From an uncultured Eubacterium sp. (GTDB lineage: Bacteria; Bacillota; Clostridia; Oscillospirales; Acutalibacteraceae): a stretch of DNA of 64,000 nt. The stretch's first letter is position 1. Each line of letters begins with the position of its first letter. The stretch spans positions 62,001 through 126,000 of the forward strand of contig NZ_CAKTGT010000001.1 of NCBI RefSeq assembly GCF_934561735.1, given 5' to 3'. This document shows, piece after piece, positions 1 to 8,576 of the stretch. The position numbers were made by a program, and so were the translations under genes. Under the pieces are notes generated by a model, which had not been told where the DNA came from, ran no database searches, and saw only the letters and a list, made by a program, of their open reading frames with translations.

Positions 1-22
1 ATATCCTTTTACTGTTAAAAAC

Positions 23-48
23 AGAGGTGGAACATATGCGCCACCTCT
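23..48 (-). terminator. Terminator after oadB
   Basis: Inverted repeat AGAGGTGG (23-30) / CCACCTCT (41-48). Read on the minus strand it is followed by a T-rich stretch (GTTTTTAAC) and lies 28 bases beyond the oadB stop codon, so it is a likely rho-independent terminator of oadG-oadB. Confidence 0.75.
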
Positions 49-75
49 ATTTATAATCATTGTATTGTGTTTAAT

Positions 76-1293
76 TTAACCGAGAAGGGTAAGCAAAATA
101 CCTGCGGCAACGGCTGAACCGATAACGCCCGATACATTTGGACCCATAGCGTGCATAAGAAGGAAGTTTGAAGGATTTTCTGCCTGACCGACCTTTTGTG
201 ACACACGAGCCGCCATAGGAACCGCAGATACACCTGCCGAACCGATAAGCGGATTAATCTTGCCCTTGGTGATAACATACATCAACTTACCGAAGAGTAC
301 GCCGCCGGCTGTACCGAATGCAAATGCGATAAGACCGAGAAGTACAATCTTCAAAGTATTGAGGTTGAGGAATGACTGAGCAGATGTTGTTGCACCTACC
401 GAAAGACCCAAGAGAATTGTTACGATATTCATAAGTTCGTTTTGAGCCGCCTTTGCGATACGCTCTGTCTGTCCGCTCTCTTTAAGAAGGTTACCGAGCA
501 TAAGCATACCTACAAGAACTGCGGCATCCGGAAGAAGAAGCGAAACGATAACCGTTACCATAATCGGGAACAAAATCTTTTCAAGCTTTGAAACCGGACG
601 AAGTGTGCCCATAACAACGCTACGCTCTTTTTTGGTTGTAAGTGCCTTCATAATAGGCGGTTGAATAACAGGTACAAGCGCCATATAACTGTATGCCGCC
701 ACAGCGATTGTACCCAACATTGCCGGAGCAAGTTTTGATGTAACGAAAATAGCCGTAGGTCCGTCTGCACCGCCGATGATAGCGATTGAGCCTGCCTGCT
801 GAGGGTCGAAGCCCAAAACAATGGCAATAACATAAGCAACGAAGATACCGAGCTGAGCCGCAGCACCGAGAATAAATGATGACGGGTTTGCGATAAGTGA
901 GCTGAAGTCGGTCATAGCACCGATACCGAGGAAGATAAGCGGAGGATAAATACCCGCTTTAACACCAAAGTAAAGGAAGTCCATAAGACCCGGCGTCAGC
1001 GTGTTGCCTGCCGCATCTGTCATTCTGCCGGCTACCAAATCAATAAATCCCTGCAAATCGTGATACTGTACGGCAAGGTTTGCGCCCGGCAGGTTTGCAA
1101 GGAGCATACCGAATGCGATAGGTATCATCAAAAGAGGTTCAAAGCCTTTCTTAATTCCCAACCAAAGGAAGAAGAAAGCAACAATAAGCATAATTAAGTT
1201 TTTGTATCCGCCGTCTGCGGTAAAGAAGTAAGCGTATCCGCTGTTAACAAGGATACTTTTAACTACTTCCCATACACCTTGTAATATTTCCAT
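76..1293 (-). CDS. oadB: Na+-translocating decarboxylase beta subunit (OadB/GcdB/MmdB family)
   Basis: Integral membrane subunit of the sodium-pumping biotin-dependent decarboxylases. It couples decarboxylation of carboxybiotin to Na+ export across the cytoplasmic membrane. At 405 aa it has the usual family length and is almost entirely hydrophobic helices, with the family's Gly/Asp-rich membrane core (IGGADGPTAIF, residues about 170-185). It lies 18 bases downstream of oadG and is transcribed with it. The carboxyltransferase (alpha) and biotin-carrier subunits are not in the window, so the substrate (oxaloacetate, methylmalonyl-CoA or glutaconyl-CoA) cannot be assigned. A biotin ligase gene sits 2 kb away, which fits functionally but is not evidence of coupling. 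Confidence 0.93.
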   Translation of the reverse strand: MEILQGVWEVVKSILVNSGYAYFFTADGGYKNLIMLIVAFFFLWLGIKKGFEPLLMIPIAFGMLLANLPGANLAVQYHDLQGFIDLVAGRMTDAAGNTLTPGLMDFLYFGVKAGIYPPLIFLGIGAMTDFSSLIANPSSFILGAAAQLGIFVAYVIAIVLGFDPQQAGSIAIIGGADGPTAIFVTSKLAPAMLGTIAVAAYSYMALVPVIQPPIMKALTTKKERSVVMGTLRPVSKLEKILFPIMVTVIVSLLLPDAAVLVGMLMLGNLLKESGQTERIAKAAQNELMNIVTILLGLSVGATTSAQSFLNLNTLKIVLLGLIAFAFGTAGGVLFGKLMYVITKGKINPLIGSAGVSAVPMAARVSQKVGQAENPSNFLLMHAMGPNVSGVIGSAVAAGILLTLLG

Positions 1294-1311
1294 AAAGCCT
1301 GTTTGTCCTCC

Positions 1312-1743
1312 TTAAAACGGTCTGGTATTGTCCGCAACAGCCGCCTGTGCCCAAGGGTTACGGGTGGTAATAGGACTTGTTTTTCTTGTTACGCTGCGAA
1401 TAACCGCAGAACTGCCCTCCATTGAATAAACGGCTGCGCTGATTGCCGCAACAACTTCACCGCTTATACCTTCTTCAACAACGGGAGCAGGTGCACTTAC
1501 GGGAGCAGGAGCCGCCGGTTTTGCCTTTGACAAATCCGCCTCCATGGCACTTTGCATTTTTTTAGCTTCATTTTTCTTTGTCTTTGCCTGCGACTTCGAC
1601 ACGATTGCACCGAATGCATAGAAAACACCGATTAATACAAGAAGTGTGCAAAGAACAATTCCGATTCCGGCAACGATAACAGTTACGGTAAAGGTTACAG
1701 ACCTGTCCGCAACAATGCCTGTTGCCAATGTTATAGTATCCAT
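1312..1743 (-). CDS. oadG: OadG-type gamma subunit of sodium-pump decarboxylase
   Basis: A 143-aa protein with one N-terminal membrane helix (about residues 15-45), a charged Lys-rich segment, an Ala/Pro-rich linker and a C-terminal tail ending NTRPF. This is the architecture of OadG, which stabilises the alpha-beta decarboxylase complex at the membrane. I place the start at 1743: GGAGG lies 10 bases before this ATG, whereas the upstream in-frame ATG at 1779 has no ribosome site. It is the first gene of the oadG-oadB operon. The family is recognised mainly by architecture and neighbourhood, because OadG sequences are poorly conserved. Confidence 0.82.
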   Translation of the reverse strand: MDTITLATGIVADRSVTFTVTVIVAGIGIVLCTLLVLIGVFYAFGAIVSKSQAKTKKNEAKKMQSAMEADLSKAKPAAPAPVSAPAPVVEEGISGEVVAAISAAVYSMEGSSAVIRSVTRKTSPITTRNPWAQAAVADNTRPF

Positions 1744-1853
1744 ACAACAATATCCTCCGTATAAAATTTCATACATCACTCATTATATAGCATTGCCAAA
1801 CTTTTTTCAACAATTATTTTATATAAAAATATTAAAAATACTTAAAATTACTA

Positions 1854-1882
1854 TTGATTTTCTCATCAAAAGTGTATATAAT
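1854..1882 (+). promoter_or_regulatory. Sigma-A-type promoter of the small membrane peptide gene
   Basis: TTGATT (1854-1859), a 17-base spacer, then a perfect TATAAT (1877-1882), 28 bases upstream of the start codon at 1911. Confidence 0.7.
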
Positions 1883-1910
1883 AATATTATCGATCCTTTG
1901 GAGGTGGGTT

Positions 1911-2045
1911 ATGAGCAAAGAAGCACTTATAATTGCAATCCTTATAGCGCTTATCATCCTTTGGTTTACAGAAACTTTAGGGATGCAAAAAACCTCACGA
2001 ATTCTCGCCGGAGCGATTGATCTTGGTTTCGCAGTATTGCGTTGA
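1911..2045 (+). CDS. Small single-helix membrane peptide, 44 aa
   Basis: Short gene with its own consensus-like promoter, a strong ribosome site (GGAGGTGG about 5 bases before ATG) and its own terminator, which together argue that it is real. The product is MSKEALIIAILIALIILW, then a short charged loop and a weakly hydrophobic end (AGAIDLGFAVLR): one membrane helix near the N terminus with a positive tail. No family is recognised and the function is unknown. It is divergent from oadG, with a 167-base shared upstream region. It could be a membrane-complex accessory peptide or a type I toxin-like peptide; nothing in the sequence decides this. Confidence 0.6.
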   Translation: MSKEALIIAILIALIILWFTETLGMQKTSRILAGAIDLGFAVLR

Positions 2046-2069
2046 CAATACTATATTTAATAATTAATA

Positions 2070-2107
2070 AAAAAACGCATTCTTCCCAAATCGGATGCGT
2101 TTTTTTA
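2070..2107 (+). terminator. Terminator after the 44-aa peptide gene
   Basis: ACGCATTC / GGATGCGT stem (one G-T pair) with A-run before and T-run (TTTTTTT) after, 25 bases past the stop codon. Confidence 0.85.
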
Positions 2108-2231
2108 TTTTGCCCGAAAGCAACGTAAGCTGTTGAGAAAGGTTCTGAATTTCGTTTTCTTGCGAAGGAAGATGTACGATGGTACCTCGACTGAGCAAAA
2201 AACGAAAAACGCCAAAAGTGCCGCAAATTCG

Positions 2232-2447
2232 ATGTTTGTGGCACTTTTACAATCCCTCCGTCAACACTTTGTGTTGCCACCGTCTCACCTGCCGGTTCGG
2301 TCAGTGCTTCTGCATTAAAATGCAGAGGTCTCCACAGGAGACCCGCACCCTTTACACAAGGGAGGCATTAAGCGGTTAGTTTATTTTATTGGCGTGGTTC
2401 AGGGGCTTTATCGACAGTCTGAGAGGCGAACACAGTTCGCCCCTACG
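2232..2447. repeat. Composite of short palindromic repeats in an intergenic stretch
   Basis: The 360-base gap after the terminator has no credible gene. It holds successive short palindromes: CAACACTTTGTGTTG (about 2260), GGTCTCCACAGGAGACC (about 2327) and CCTTTACACAAGGGAGG (about 2349), the layout of the CTCC...GGAG-type repeat seen again at 40163 and 41154. It ends with a GTAG-type REP (2424-2447) whose palindrome is GGCGAACACAGTTCGCC followed by CCTACG. These look like non-autonomous palindromic elements. Confidence 0.6.
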
Positions 2448-2472
2448 ATAATTTTGATACGGTTCAAAAATG

Positions 2473-3417
2473 TCATCTTGTCCTGACAGTGATTTCGCCC
2501 GAGCGGAGAACATCGTGAGTGCCGTCGGAGAGAACAACCTCAAGTCCGCCGACATCATCAATGCCTACCGCAGTTGCAGGAGTGACAATTCCGTTTTTGA
2601 TAAAATTAATATCCTTGCCGACAATCATACTGTGAGAACGGTAGTAATCAATAAACGCACTGTAATCACCCGTTACGATTCCGTTGAGCTCGTTTGCAAC
2701 GGTTGCAATAAACTCGGCTCTTTTGACCGGTGCTTCAAGGCACGCCGCATTTTGCACATCCGACGGAAAGCTGTGAGTTTTGAGATTAACCCCTATGCCT
2801 ATCACAACCGACTCAACCGTTTGCGTTTCAAAATTTGTTACGGCTTCGGTCAATATGCCGCAAATCTTTTTGCCGTCAACATAAACATCATTCACCCACT
2901 TGATTTGCGGAGTGATATCGGTCAGCTTTTCAATAGCCTTGCACACGGCAACCGAAGCGGCGGTTGTAGCCGTTACGGCATTTTGGAGTTTTGCCATAGG
3001 GTGAACGACAAGGCTCATATAAATCCCCGTTTTTGCCGGAGAATAAAAACTCTTGCCCTGTCTGCCCCTGCCTGCCGTTTGCTCCTCGCCCACAACAAGA
3101 AGCGGCTTTGTGTCACCGTCGGTGATAATACGCTTTGCCTCGTTGTTTGTGGAATCTATGCTTTTGTAAAAAGCCACATTGCAATCAAAATCTATATGCT
3201 TTTTAAGTTCGTTTTCATTTAAAATATCGTTATTTGCATCAAACATATATCCACGATTTGTAACTGCTGTAATCGTGTAACCGTCCGCCTGAAGTGCCTT
3301 GACGGCTTTCCACACGCCTGCACGGCTTTTGCCGAGATTTTGTGCAAGCTCCTCGCCGCTGACATAATCTCCGCTGTGTTCGGACAAATAATTCAAAATT
3401 TCTTCTTTAAGTGCCAT
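2473..3417 (-). CDS. birA: Bifunctional biotin-protein ligase / biotin operon repressor
   Basis: Activates biotin with ATP and transfers it to the acceptor lysine of carboxylases and decarboxylases. The family's two-domain form also represses biotin genes. This 314-aa protein has an N-terminal winged helix (residues 1-60, KSRAGVWKAVKAL recognition helix), the catalytic loop GRGRQGK (116-122), the KWVND/DGKKICGIL segment and a C-terminal SH3-like domain. It follows degV by 36 bases. No clear Shine-Dalgarno precedes the ATG; the upstream stretch is AT-rich, so translation may be weak. The window contains OadG/OadB, whose complex needs a biotinylated subunit. Confidence 0.95.
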   Translation of the reverse strand: MALKEEILNYLSEHSGDYVSGEELAQNLGKSRAGVWKAVKALQADGYTITAVTNRGYMFDANNDILNENELKKHIDFDCNVAFYKSIDSTNNEAKRIITDGDTKPLLVVGEEQTAGRGRQGKSFYSPAKTGIYMSLVVHPMAKLQNAVTATTAASVAVCKAIEKLTDITPQIKWVNDVYVDGKKICGILTEAVTNFETQTVESVVIGIGVNLKTHSFPSDVQNAACLEAPVKRAEFIATVANELNGIVTGDYSAFIDYYRSHSMIVGKDINFIKNGIVTPATAVGIDDVGGLEVVLSDGTHDVLRSGEITVRTR

Positions 3418-3453
3418 AATATTAATTACATTATATATAATAAGTGTTTACAA

Positions 3454-4317
3454 TCATTTTTTGATATAAAATATTGCAAATGTTTTAGGTCCGCAATGAG
3501 ATGAAATAGTACAGCCCGCATCTGCCACAATCACTTGATTGAACTTGTCCTTGCCCTCGATTACGCCCTTTGCAAAAGCTATTGTTTGCGGCGACACTCC
3601 GCCGCTCTCTGCAATAACAACACGGTCGGGCTGAATCCGTTTTATCTCGTTCATACGGTCGGCGATATACTGCTTGTAAACAAGTTCGATTTTGCCTCGG
3701 TATTTTTTTGAAACCTCAAGTTTGCCGGTTTGATTGTCAACGGCGATTGACGGCTTAATTCCGAGAACATTTGCACCGAACCTTGCAACAGACGAACATC
3801 TGCCGCCCTTGTGAAGATATTCAAGTCCGTCAAGAACAAAAGTTGCACTTACTTTTGGCACAAGTTTTGTAACCCTGTCGGCTATTTTTTTTGCATCCAT
3901 ACCCTTTGCACGGTAATCGCAAGCCTTGAGAACCAAAAGTCCCTGTGCTGCACAAAGTGTTTTTGAATCAACGCAAAAAACATTGTCAAACTCACTTGCC
4001 GCTACGCAAGCATTTTGGAACGAGGACGAAAGTCCCGAAGAAAATCCGATGTGCACCACCTTTTTGCCCTCATCGGTCAGCTGTTTAAAAACCTCAAAGT
4101 ATTCTGCAGGAGTTACTGCCGAAGTTTTTGGAAGTTTGCCCGTTTTTTCAACAAACGAATAAACATCATCGGGTTTAATATCAACACCGTCACGATACAC
4201 CGTATCACCCAAAAGAACGGTAAGAGGCACAACGGTTATATCATTTTCATCTATAAGCCTCTGCGGCAAATCACAAGTGGAATCGGTTGTAATTGCAATA
4301 TCTTTAACATTATTCAT
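3454..4317 (-). CDS. DegV family fatty-acid-binding protein
   Basis: At 287 aa it is full length for the DegV family, whose members bind a fatty acid in a deep pocket; some act as FakB subunits that present the lipid to a fatty-acid kinase. The N terminus ITTDSTCDLP is the family signature, and the fold's second conserved stretch (FSSGLSSSFQNA, about residues 95-106) supplies the Ser/Thr residues that hold the carboxylate. No FakA kinase is in the window. It starts one base after the upstream gene's stop codon and is probably translated with it. Confidence 0.9.
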   Translation of the reverse strand: MNNVKDIAITTDSTCDLPQRLIDENDITVVPLTVLLGDTVYRDGVDIKPDDVYSFVEKTGKLPKTSAVTPAEYFEVFKQLTDEGKKVVHIGFSSGLSSSFQNACVAASEFDNVFCVDSKTLCAAQGLLVLKACDYRAKGMDAKKIADRVTKLVPKVSATFVLDGLEYLHKGGRCSSVARFGANVLGIKPSIAVDNQTGKLEVSKKYRGKIELVYKQYIADRMNEIKRIQPDRVVIAESGGVSPQTIAFAKGVIEGKDKFNQVIVADAGCTISSHCGPKTFAIFYIKK

Positions 4318-4318
4318 A

Positions 4319-5593
4319 TTACCTAACTCCGAAATTAATTTTTATCTTATCTATATTATCCCTCTTATAAGGCTGATCAAACTTAACGGTTAAAATTTCC
4401 GCACCATTTGAACTATGCGAAAGTGTAGCCGTATATGAAACATCAAAGTTGTTTGACTCACCATCCGTAATTGTCATAGGAACAGAAAATTCATTGCTCT
4501 TGATAAGCGACTTTTTAAATTTAAAGCCCTGTTTTGCATAAAGAACAACCCCGTCCTGCTGCACGGTAATTTTTGACAATTTATTCAAATCACTTGTATT
4601 TTTTGAAAAATCATCGGTATCCAGGTCTGATTTAACTTCCATATCATACTGAATATAATCTATAACCTTGTCGCCGTCTGTGGAAGAATTGGCGTTTTTG
4701 CACACCGACTTCCATTCCTTATCGTCATAGTCATAGTTATATGCACCGTATTCCATATTAGGCTTAAAAGTCATTGTTTTGTTAACAACATATGTTTGGT
4801 TAGTACTGCTTACCGAAAGCATACATTTTACATATCCGGCATCTTGCACAACATCGGTATTTTTATATTTTATTGTTATCGGGAACGAAACAAATATACC
4901 GTTGTCCTCAACCGTATATTCGGCAGCACCTCTTTCCCAAGTATCAACAGTGAGATAATCGCCGTTTTCATCCTGCAAAGTTTTAAACGAGCGATAATAT
5001 CCCTGCGGAACACCTGTTTCACGGTCATATTCCATCTCGTTGTAAACATAATAAAGAGCAACATAACCGATTTTTTTGCATACAGGTGACTGGCTAATTT
5101 CTATATTAACCTTGTCATCAATAATTTGCTTTGTCGTTGAACGGGTCATTGCGTTGACGGTGTACTTAATTGTGCCGTCTTCTCTTGCAATTTCATTGAT
5201 AACATAAACACCGTAAACATAAGTGCCGTCGTCGTTGACATCACTTACAAGCTTTATAATCATTTCAAGAGGCTCATCCTTATCAAGCTGCCTGAAATAA
5301 AGCTTTGGCTTTTCAACATCGATATAAGAACTCCAATTTTCAAATGTGTACTCCACACCGTTATGTACCATAATAACATCGTTGTCCTGCTTGTAAAAGT
5401 GATAATCCCTTTTGTTATTTTCAACAAGCAGAGTTCTGTCGCTGCCTTTTTCTGTAACGGCAAGCTTTGTTGCAGTGGTTTGCACGGCAGAGCTTCTGTC
5501 ATGTTTTACCGCCTTTTCGGACACTAAATATGAAGAAAACACCGCACAAACAACAAGCAAAAATACCAAAAATATATCTGCAAATTTTTTCAT
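4319..5593 (-). CDS. Secreted or membrane-anchored protein of unknown function
   Basis: A 424-aa protein with an N-terminal membrane helix/uncleaved signal (KKFADIFLVFLLVVCAVFSS) and a long hydrophilic, beta-rich, Tyr/Asp/Asn-rich outer part without cysteine pairing or known motifs. I start it at the ATG at 5593; an in-frame TTG six bases upstream is the alternative. It sits between a HAD phosphatase and degV in a run of closely spaced minus-strand genes. I do not recognise the family. A cell-envelope role is the most that can be inferred. Confidence 0.75.
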   Translation of the reverse strand: MKKFADIFLVFLLVVCAVFSSYLVSEKAVKHDRSSAVQTTATKLAVTEKGSDRTLLVENNKRDYHFYKQDNDVIMVHNGVEYTFENWSSYIDVEKPKLYFRQLDKDEPLEMIIKLVSDVNDDGTYVYGVYVINEIAREDGTIKYTVNAMTRSTTKQIIDDKVNIEISQSPVCKKIGYVALYYVYNEMEYDRETGVPQGYYRSFKTLQDENGDYLTVDTWERGAAEYTVEDNGIFVSFPITIKYKNTDVVQDAGYVKCMLSVSSTNQTYVVNKTMTFKPNMEYGAYNYDYDDKEWKSVCKNANSSTDGDKVIDYIQYDMEVKSDLDTDDFSKNTSDLNKLSKITVQQDGVVLYAKQGFKFKKSLIKSNEFSVPMTITDGESNNFDVSYTATLSHSSNGAEILTVKFDQPYKRDNIDKIKINFGVR

Positions 5594-5608
5594 TAACAAC
5601 TCTCGTTT

Positions 5609-6199
5609 CTATTTTGAATAAACTTCTTCGTAATCAAACGGAACCTTTTCTCCGTGTTCTATATGATAGCATTGATTTTTTGCAAGTGCAAAAATGTACT
5701 TATCGTGCCTGTAAGAATCGGAATAAACATCCTCAATTTCCAAATCCTCCGGCTTATGTATCTCATAAAGTCGGCGTACCTTTTCCTCGCCCCTGCAATT
5801 TTCGCCTATTATAACACCTGTTTTAGGATTGTGGCGTGTGCATATCAATTCATCAAAATTGAGCCTTTTTGCAATTTCGCCAAGCAGAAAATCAGGGCTT
5901 GCACTGATGACAATGCTGTATCTTTTTCTGTCATAAAACCACGGGTGTACTTTTTTTATATACTTGTCCCAAAACTTTTTGACTGCCTTTTCCTTTGGAA
6001 TAAGCGGCAAAAAAAGGTAACAAGTGCGTTTGAACAGCGTAAATCTGATTATACCGAGCCCCATAAGAAGTCCTGAAATCGCAACAAGCGGCAAAATAAT
6101 CATACACCACGGATAATGCACCATGCAATACACAAAAAACAGCGTACCGCTGTCAAACGGCACTATTGTTTTGTCAAAATCATAAATATCAATTTGCAT
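5609..6199 (-). CDS. HAD-superfamily phosphatase, subfamily IB-like
   Basis: The N-terminal DFDKT (residues 7-11) is HAD motif I with nucleophile and acid aspartates; SASPDF (motif II Ser) and a C-terminal DVYSDSYRHD (acidic motif III/IV) complete the site. A hydrophobic stretch (about residues 20-55) follows motif I, so the cap is probably membrane-associated. Members of subfamily IB dephosphorylate phosphoserine, phosphoglycerol or lipid head groups; the substrate here is unknown. The start is the ATG at 6199. An in-frame ATG at 6208 would overlap the end of the dCMP deaminase gene. Both lie next to that gene's stop, so translation is probably coupled. Confidence 0.82.
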   Translation of the reverse strand: MQIDIYDFDKTIVPFDSGTLFFVYCMVHYPWCMIILPLVAISGLLMGLGIIRFTLFKRTCYLFLPLIPKEKAVKKFWDKYIKKVHPWFYDRKRYSIVISASPDFLLGEIAKRLNFDELICTRHNPKTGVIIGENCRGEEKVRRLYEIHKPEDLEIEDVYSDSYRHDKYIFALAKNQCYHIEHGEKVPFDYEEVYSK

Positions 6200-6200
6200 A

Positions 6201-6701
6201 TTATACATCACTTTCGTCAAATGAGATTTCCAAATTTTTATGTGTCGGAGTGAATTTTGTAAGCTTTACACCTGCAGACAAAAACATTTTTTTGCTGGCA
6301 AGAGTGCTTTCTGTTTCGGCATATTTATCCGACATATAAACAACCTCTTTTATGCCGCTCTGGATAATGGCCTTTGCACACTCGTTGCACGGAAAAAGCG
6401 CAACATAAATCCTTGAACCGCTGAGATTGTGACCGCCCGAATTCAAAATAGCATTAAGTTCTGCGTGGCAAACAAACGGATATTTTGTATCGTTTGACTT
6501 GTCGCCCGAACGCTCCCACGGGTATTCGTCATCACTGCAACCGCGAGGGAAGCCGTTGTAGCCCACCGACATAATTTTGTTGTCATCGCTTACGATACAG
6601 GCACCGACCTGCGTGCTGGGGTCCTTGCTTCTCATAGAAGAAAGAAGTGCAATACCCATAAAGTATTCGTCCCACGAAATATAATTCTCTCTTTTCGGCA
6701 T
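6201..6701 (-). CDS. Deoxycytidylate (dCMP) deaminase
   Basis: Zinc hydrolase that converts dCMP to dUMP for dTTP synthesis. The 166-aa protein shows the cytidine/dCMP deaminase zinc site: HAE at 79-81 and PCNEC at 104-108, with the N-terminal DPSTQVGA stretch typical of ComEB/dCMP deaminases. A good ribosome site (AAGGAG) precedes the ATG. It follows the Mrp-type gene by 11 bases and overlaps the start region of the HAD gene. Confidence 0.94.
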   Translation of the reverse strand: MPKRENYISWDEYFMGIALLSSMRSKDPSTQVGACIVSDDNKIMSVGYNGFPRGCSDDEYPWERSGDKSNDTKYPFVCHAELNAILNSGGHNLSGSRIYVALFPCNECAKAIIQSGIKEVVYMSDKYAETESTLASKKMFLSAGVKLTKFTPTHKNLEISFDESDV

Positions 6702-6712
6702 AATTTTTCTCC

Positions 6713-7531
6713 TTAATCAAGTGCAGAAACAAATTCGTCAAGCTGCGGACATTCCACATCCTCAACTCTGCCCTCATCAACAAGCTTTGCAACCTCGGGG
6801 TCAATCGGCAACTTTGCAAGAACGGGAACACCGAGTTCCTTTGCGGTTTCGTCAATTTGGCTTTCGCCGAAAATGTTATGCTTTTTGCCGCAATCCGGAC
6901 ATTGATAATAGCTCATATTTTCAACAAGACCGAGAACAGGAACATTCATAATCTTTGCCATATTAAACGCTTTATTTACAATCATCTTTACCAAATCCTG
7001 CGGAGTTGACACAATTACTATTCCGTCAACAGGGAGGCTCTGGAACACTGTAAGTGCCACATCGCCAGTTCCCGGAGGCATATCAACAAAAAGATAATCA
7101 AGTTCGCCCCAATTAACATCGGTCCAAAACTGCTCGATAACACCCGAAATAACAGGTCCTCTCCAAACAACAGGGGAGTTGACATCTTCAAGAAGAAGGT
7201 TGATTGACATCATCTTTACGCCTGTTTTTGTAACCGTTGGCAAAAGACCCGTGTCGTCCTGCATTGCTCTTGAAGTTATGCCAAAGGATTTTGGCACGGA
7301 AGGGCCGGTAATATCGGCATCAAGAACGCCGACTTTGAGCCCTGCCTTTTGACATTTTGCGGCAAGAAGACAGCTTACAAGGCTTTTGCCTACGCCGCCC
7401 TTACCGGATACAATACCTATAACTTTTTTGATATTTGAATTTTTGTTCATAGGTTTAAGAAAGCTCTGCGGCTCTTTTCTCTCTCCGCAGTTGCTCGAAC
7501 AAGTCGAGCAATCGTGTGTACATTCGCTCAT
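6713..7531 (-). CDS. Mrp/NBP35-family ATP-binding Fe-S cluster carrier
   Basis: P-loop NTPase that carries or inserts [4Fe-4S] clusters in the cytoplasm. Seen: a deviant Walker A GKGGVGKS (43-50), the DMPPGTGD Walker B-like stretch, and a CPDCG pair near residue 210 that binds the bridging cluster at the dimer interface. The N terminus has four Cys (4, 8, 11, 15) in the pattern of the NBP35 N-terminal cluster. Start ATG has AGGAG at good spacing. It is the first gene of a tight run with dCMP deaminase and the HAD gene. Confidence 0.93.
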   Translation of the reverse strand: MSECTHDCSTCSSNCGERKEPQSFLKPMNKNSNIKKVIGIVSGKGGVGKSLVSCLLAAKCQKAGLKVGVLDADITGPSVPKSFGITSRAMQDDTGLLPTVTKTGVKMMSINLLLEDVNSPVVWRGPVISGVIEQFWTDVNWGELDYLFVDMPPGTGDVALTVFQSLPVDGIVIVSTPQDLVKMIVNKAFNMAKIMNVPVLGLVENMSYYQCPDCGKKHNIFGESQIDETAKELGVPVLAKLPIDPEVAKLVDEGRVEDVECPQLDEFVSALD

Positions 7532-7551
7532 ATTTCCACTCCTAAGTGATA

Positions 7552-8142
7552 TTAGTATTTTCTGATTACCATATTGACCTTGCCCAAAATCATCACTTCT
7601 TTTACAATAATAGGCTCGTAAATATCGTTTTCGGGTTGAAGCCTGAAATGGCCTTTTTCTTTGTAAAATCTTTTTACGGTTGCCTCATCGCCGATAAGTG
7701 CAACAACTATTTCGCCGTTTGACGCAACCGGAGTTTTTTCAACTATAACCGTGTCGCCGTCCAAAATTCCGGCATTAATCATTGAATCGCCCCTGACTTT
7801 AAGAGCAAACATATTTTTGCCTTTATTCTTTACAGGCACCGGAATATAATCCTCAATGCTCTCAACCGCCAAAATAGGCTGACCTGCCGTAACCGTGCCT
7901 ACAAGCGGCACATGATAAGCCTTTGTGTCAAAACCTTTTATGCGAACCGTTCTTTTCATCAAAGGGTCACGCTCAATATACCCTGCTTTTTCAAGCGAGT
8001 TGAGCATATACTGTGCGGATGACGGCGAATGGTAATCCATAGCCGTTTCTATTTCCCTTACTGTAGGAGCAACTCCTCTTTCATCAAAGTACTCTTTGAT
8101 AAACTCGAGGCATTGCTGCTGCTTGAGATCCATCTTTTTCAT
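7552..8142 (-). CDS. lexA: LexA SOS repressor (S24 self-cleaving)
   Basis: Represses DNA-damage genes and is inactivated by RecA-stimulated self-cleavage. The 196-aa protein has the N-terminal winged HTH (QQQCLEFIKEYF...PTVREI), the Ala86-Gly87 cleavage site in VTAGQP, catalytic Ser120 (GDSM) and Lys157 (EATVKRF). The start is the ATG at 8142 with GGAGGG nine bases upstream; an in-frame upstream extension has no ribosome site. The gene ends 20 bases before the Mrp-type gene. A clear Firmicutes SOS box was not found upstream (see rejected items). Confidence 0.96.
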   Translation of the reverse strand: MKKMDLKQQQCLEFIKEYFDERGVAPTVREIETAMDYHSPSSAQYMLNSLEKAGYIERDPLMKRTVRIKGFDTKAYHVPLVGTVTAGQPILAVESIEDYIPVPVKNKGKNMFALKVRGDSMINAGILDGDTVIVEKTPVASNGEIVVALIGDEATVKRFYKEKGHFRLQPENDIYEPIIVKEVMILGKVNMVIRKY

Positions 8143-8319
8143 TTGGCCCTCCGTTACTATAATTATAATATAGTTATTTTTATACATCTTATATATTCAA
8201 TATACTATCACCGAGAAGTGCCAAAGTCAAACAAATGTACCCTTTTTAATAAAAAGTTCAAAAAAGATAATCATAAAGGGACGAATTTTACACTTTTAAA
8301 AAATTTTTTAAAAAAAGTG

Positions 8320-8348
8320 TTGACAAATGCCTCGTTTTACGCTATACT
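8320..8348 (+). promoter_or_regulatory. Consensus promoter of the tRNA pair
   Basis: TTGACA (8320-8325), a 17-base spacer and TATACT (8343-8348), 20 bases upstream of tRNA-Met. Confidence 0.9.
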
Positions 8349-8367
8349 CTTGCTTGCAAGTCTAAAT

Positions 8368-8444
8368 GGCTTTATAGCTCAGTTGGCTAGAGCACGCGGT
8401 TCATACCCGCGGTGTCACTGGTTCGAATCCAGTTAAAGCCACCA
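8368..8444 (+). tRNA. tRNA-Met (CAU), elongator type
   Basis: Complete 77-base cloverleaf: acceptor GGCTTTA/TAAAGCC, D-loop AGCTCAGTTGGCTAGAGC, anticodon loop TTCATAC with CAT, T-loop GGTTCGAATCC and encoded CCA. The paired first acceptor base argues against the initiator. A CAU tRNA modified for isoleucine cannot be fully excluded by sequence. Confidence 0.92.
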
Positions 8445-8448
8445 ATTT

Positions 8449-8523
8449 GGCCCGGTGGTCAAGCGGTTAAGACACCGCCCTTTCACGGCGGTAACACGGG
8501 TTCGATTCCCGTCCGGGTCACCA
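8449..8523 (+). tRNA. tRNA-Glu (UUC)
   Basis: Complete 75-base cloverleaf: acceptor GGCCCGG/CCGGGTC (one G-U pair), anticodon loop CTTTCAC with TTC, T-loop GGTTCGATTCC and encoded CCA. It lies four bases after tRNA-Met and shares its promoter and terminator. Confidence 0.95.
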
Positions 8524-8529
8524 TAAAAG

Positions 8530-8558
8530 GAACATCAAATTTGATGTTCTTTTTTATT
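8530..8558 (+). terminator. Terminator of the tRNA operon
   Basis: Perfect stem GAACATCAAA/TTTGATGTTC (8530-8549) followed by TTTTTTATTTT. Confidence 0.92.
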
Positions 8559-8576
8559 TTATAAAAAGCATATAAC

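Noticed and set aside
1646..2020. Frame crossing oadG and the small peptide gene
   Set aside because: It overlaps the oadG gene, the divergent promoter and the 44-aa gene, all better supported.
2470..3222. 250-codon frame opposite birA
   Set aside because: birA is clear on the other strand with catalytic motifs; the opposite frame has no start signals.
8228..8241. CAAACAAATGTACC as LexA (SOS) box upstream of lexA
   Set aside because: It keeps only part of the CGAAC-n4-GTTCG pattern; the half-sites mismatch at key positions, so autoregulation by this site is not supported.
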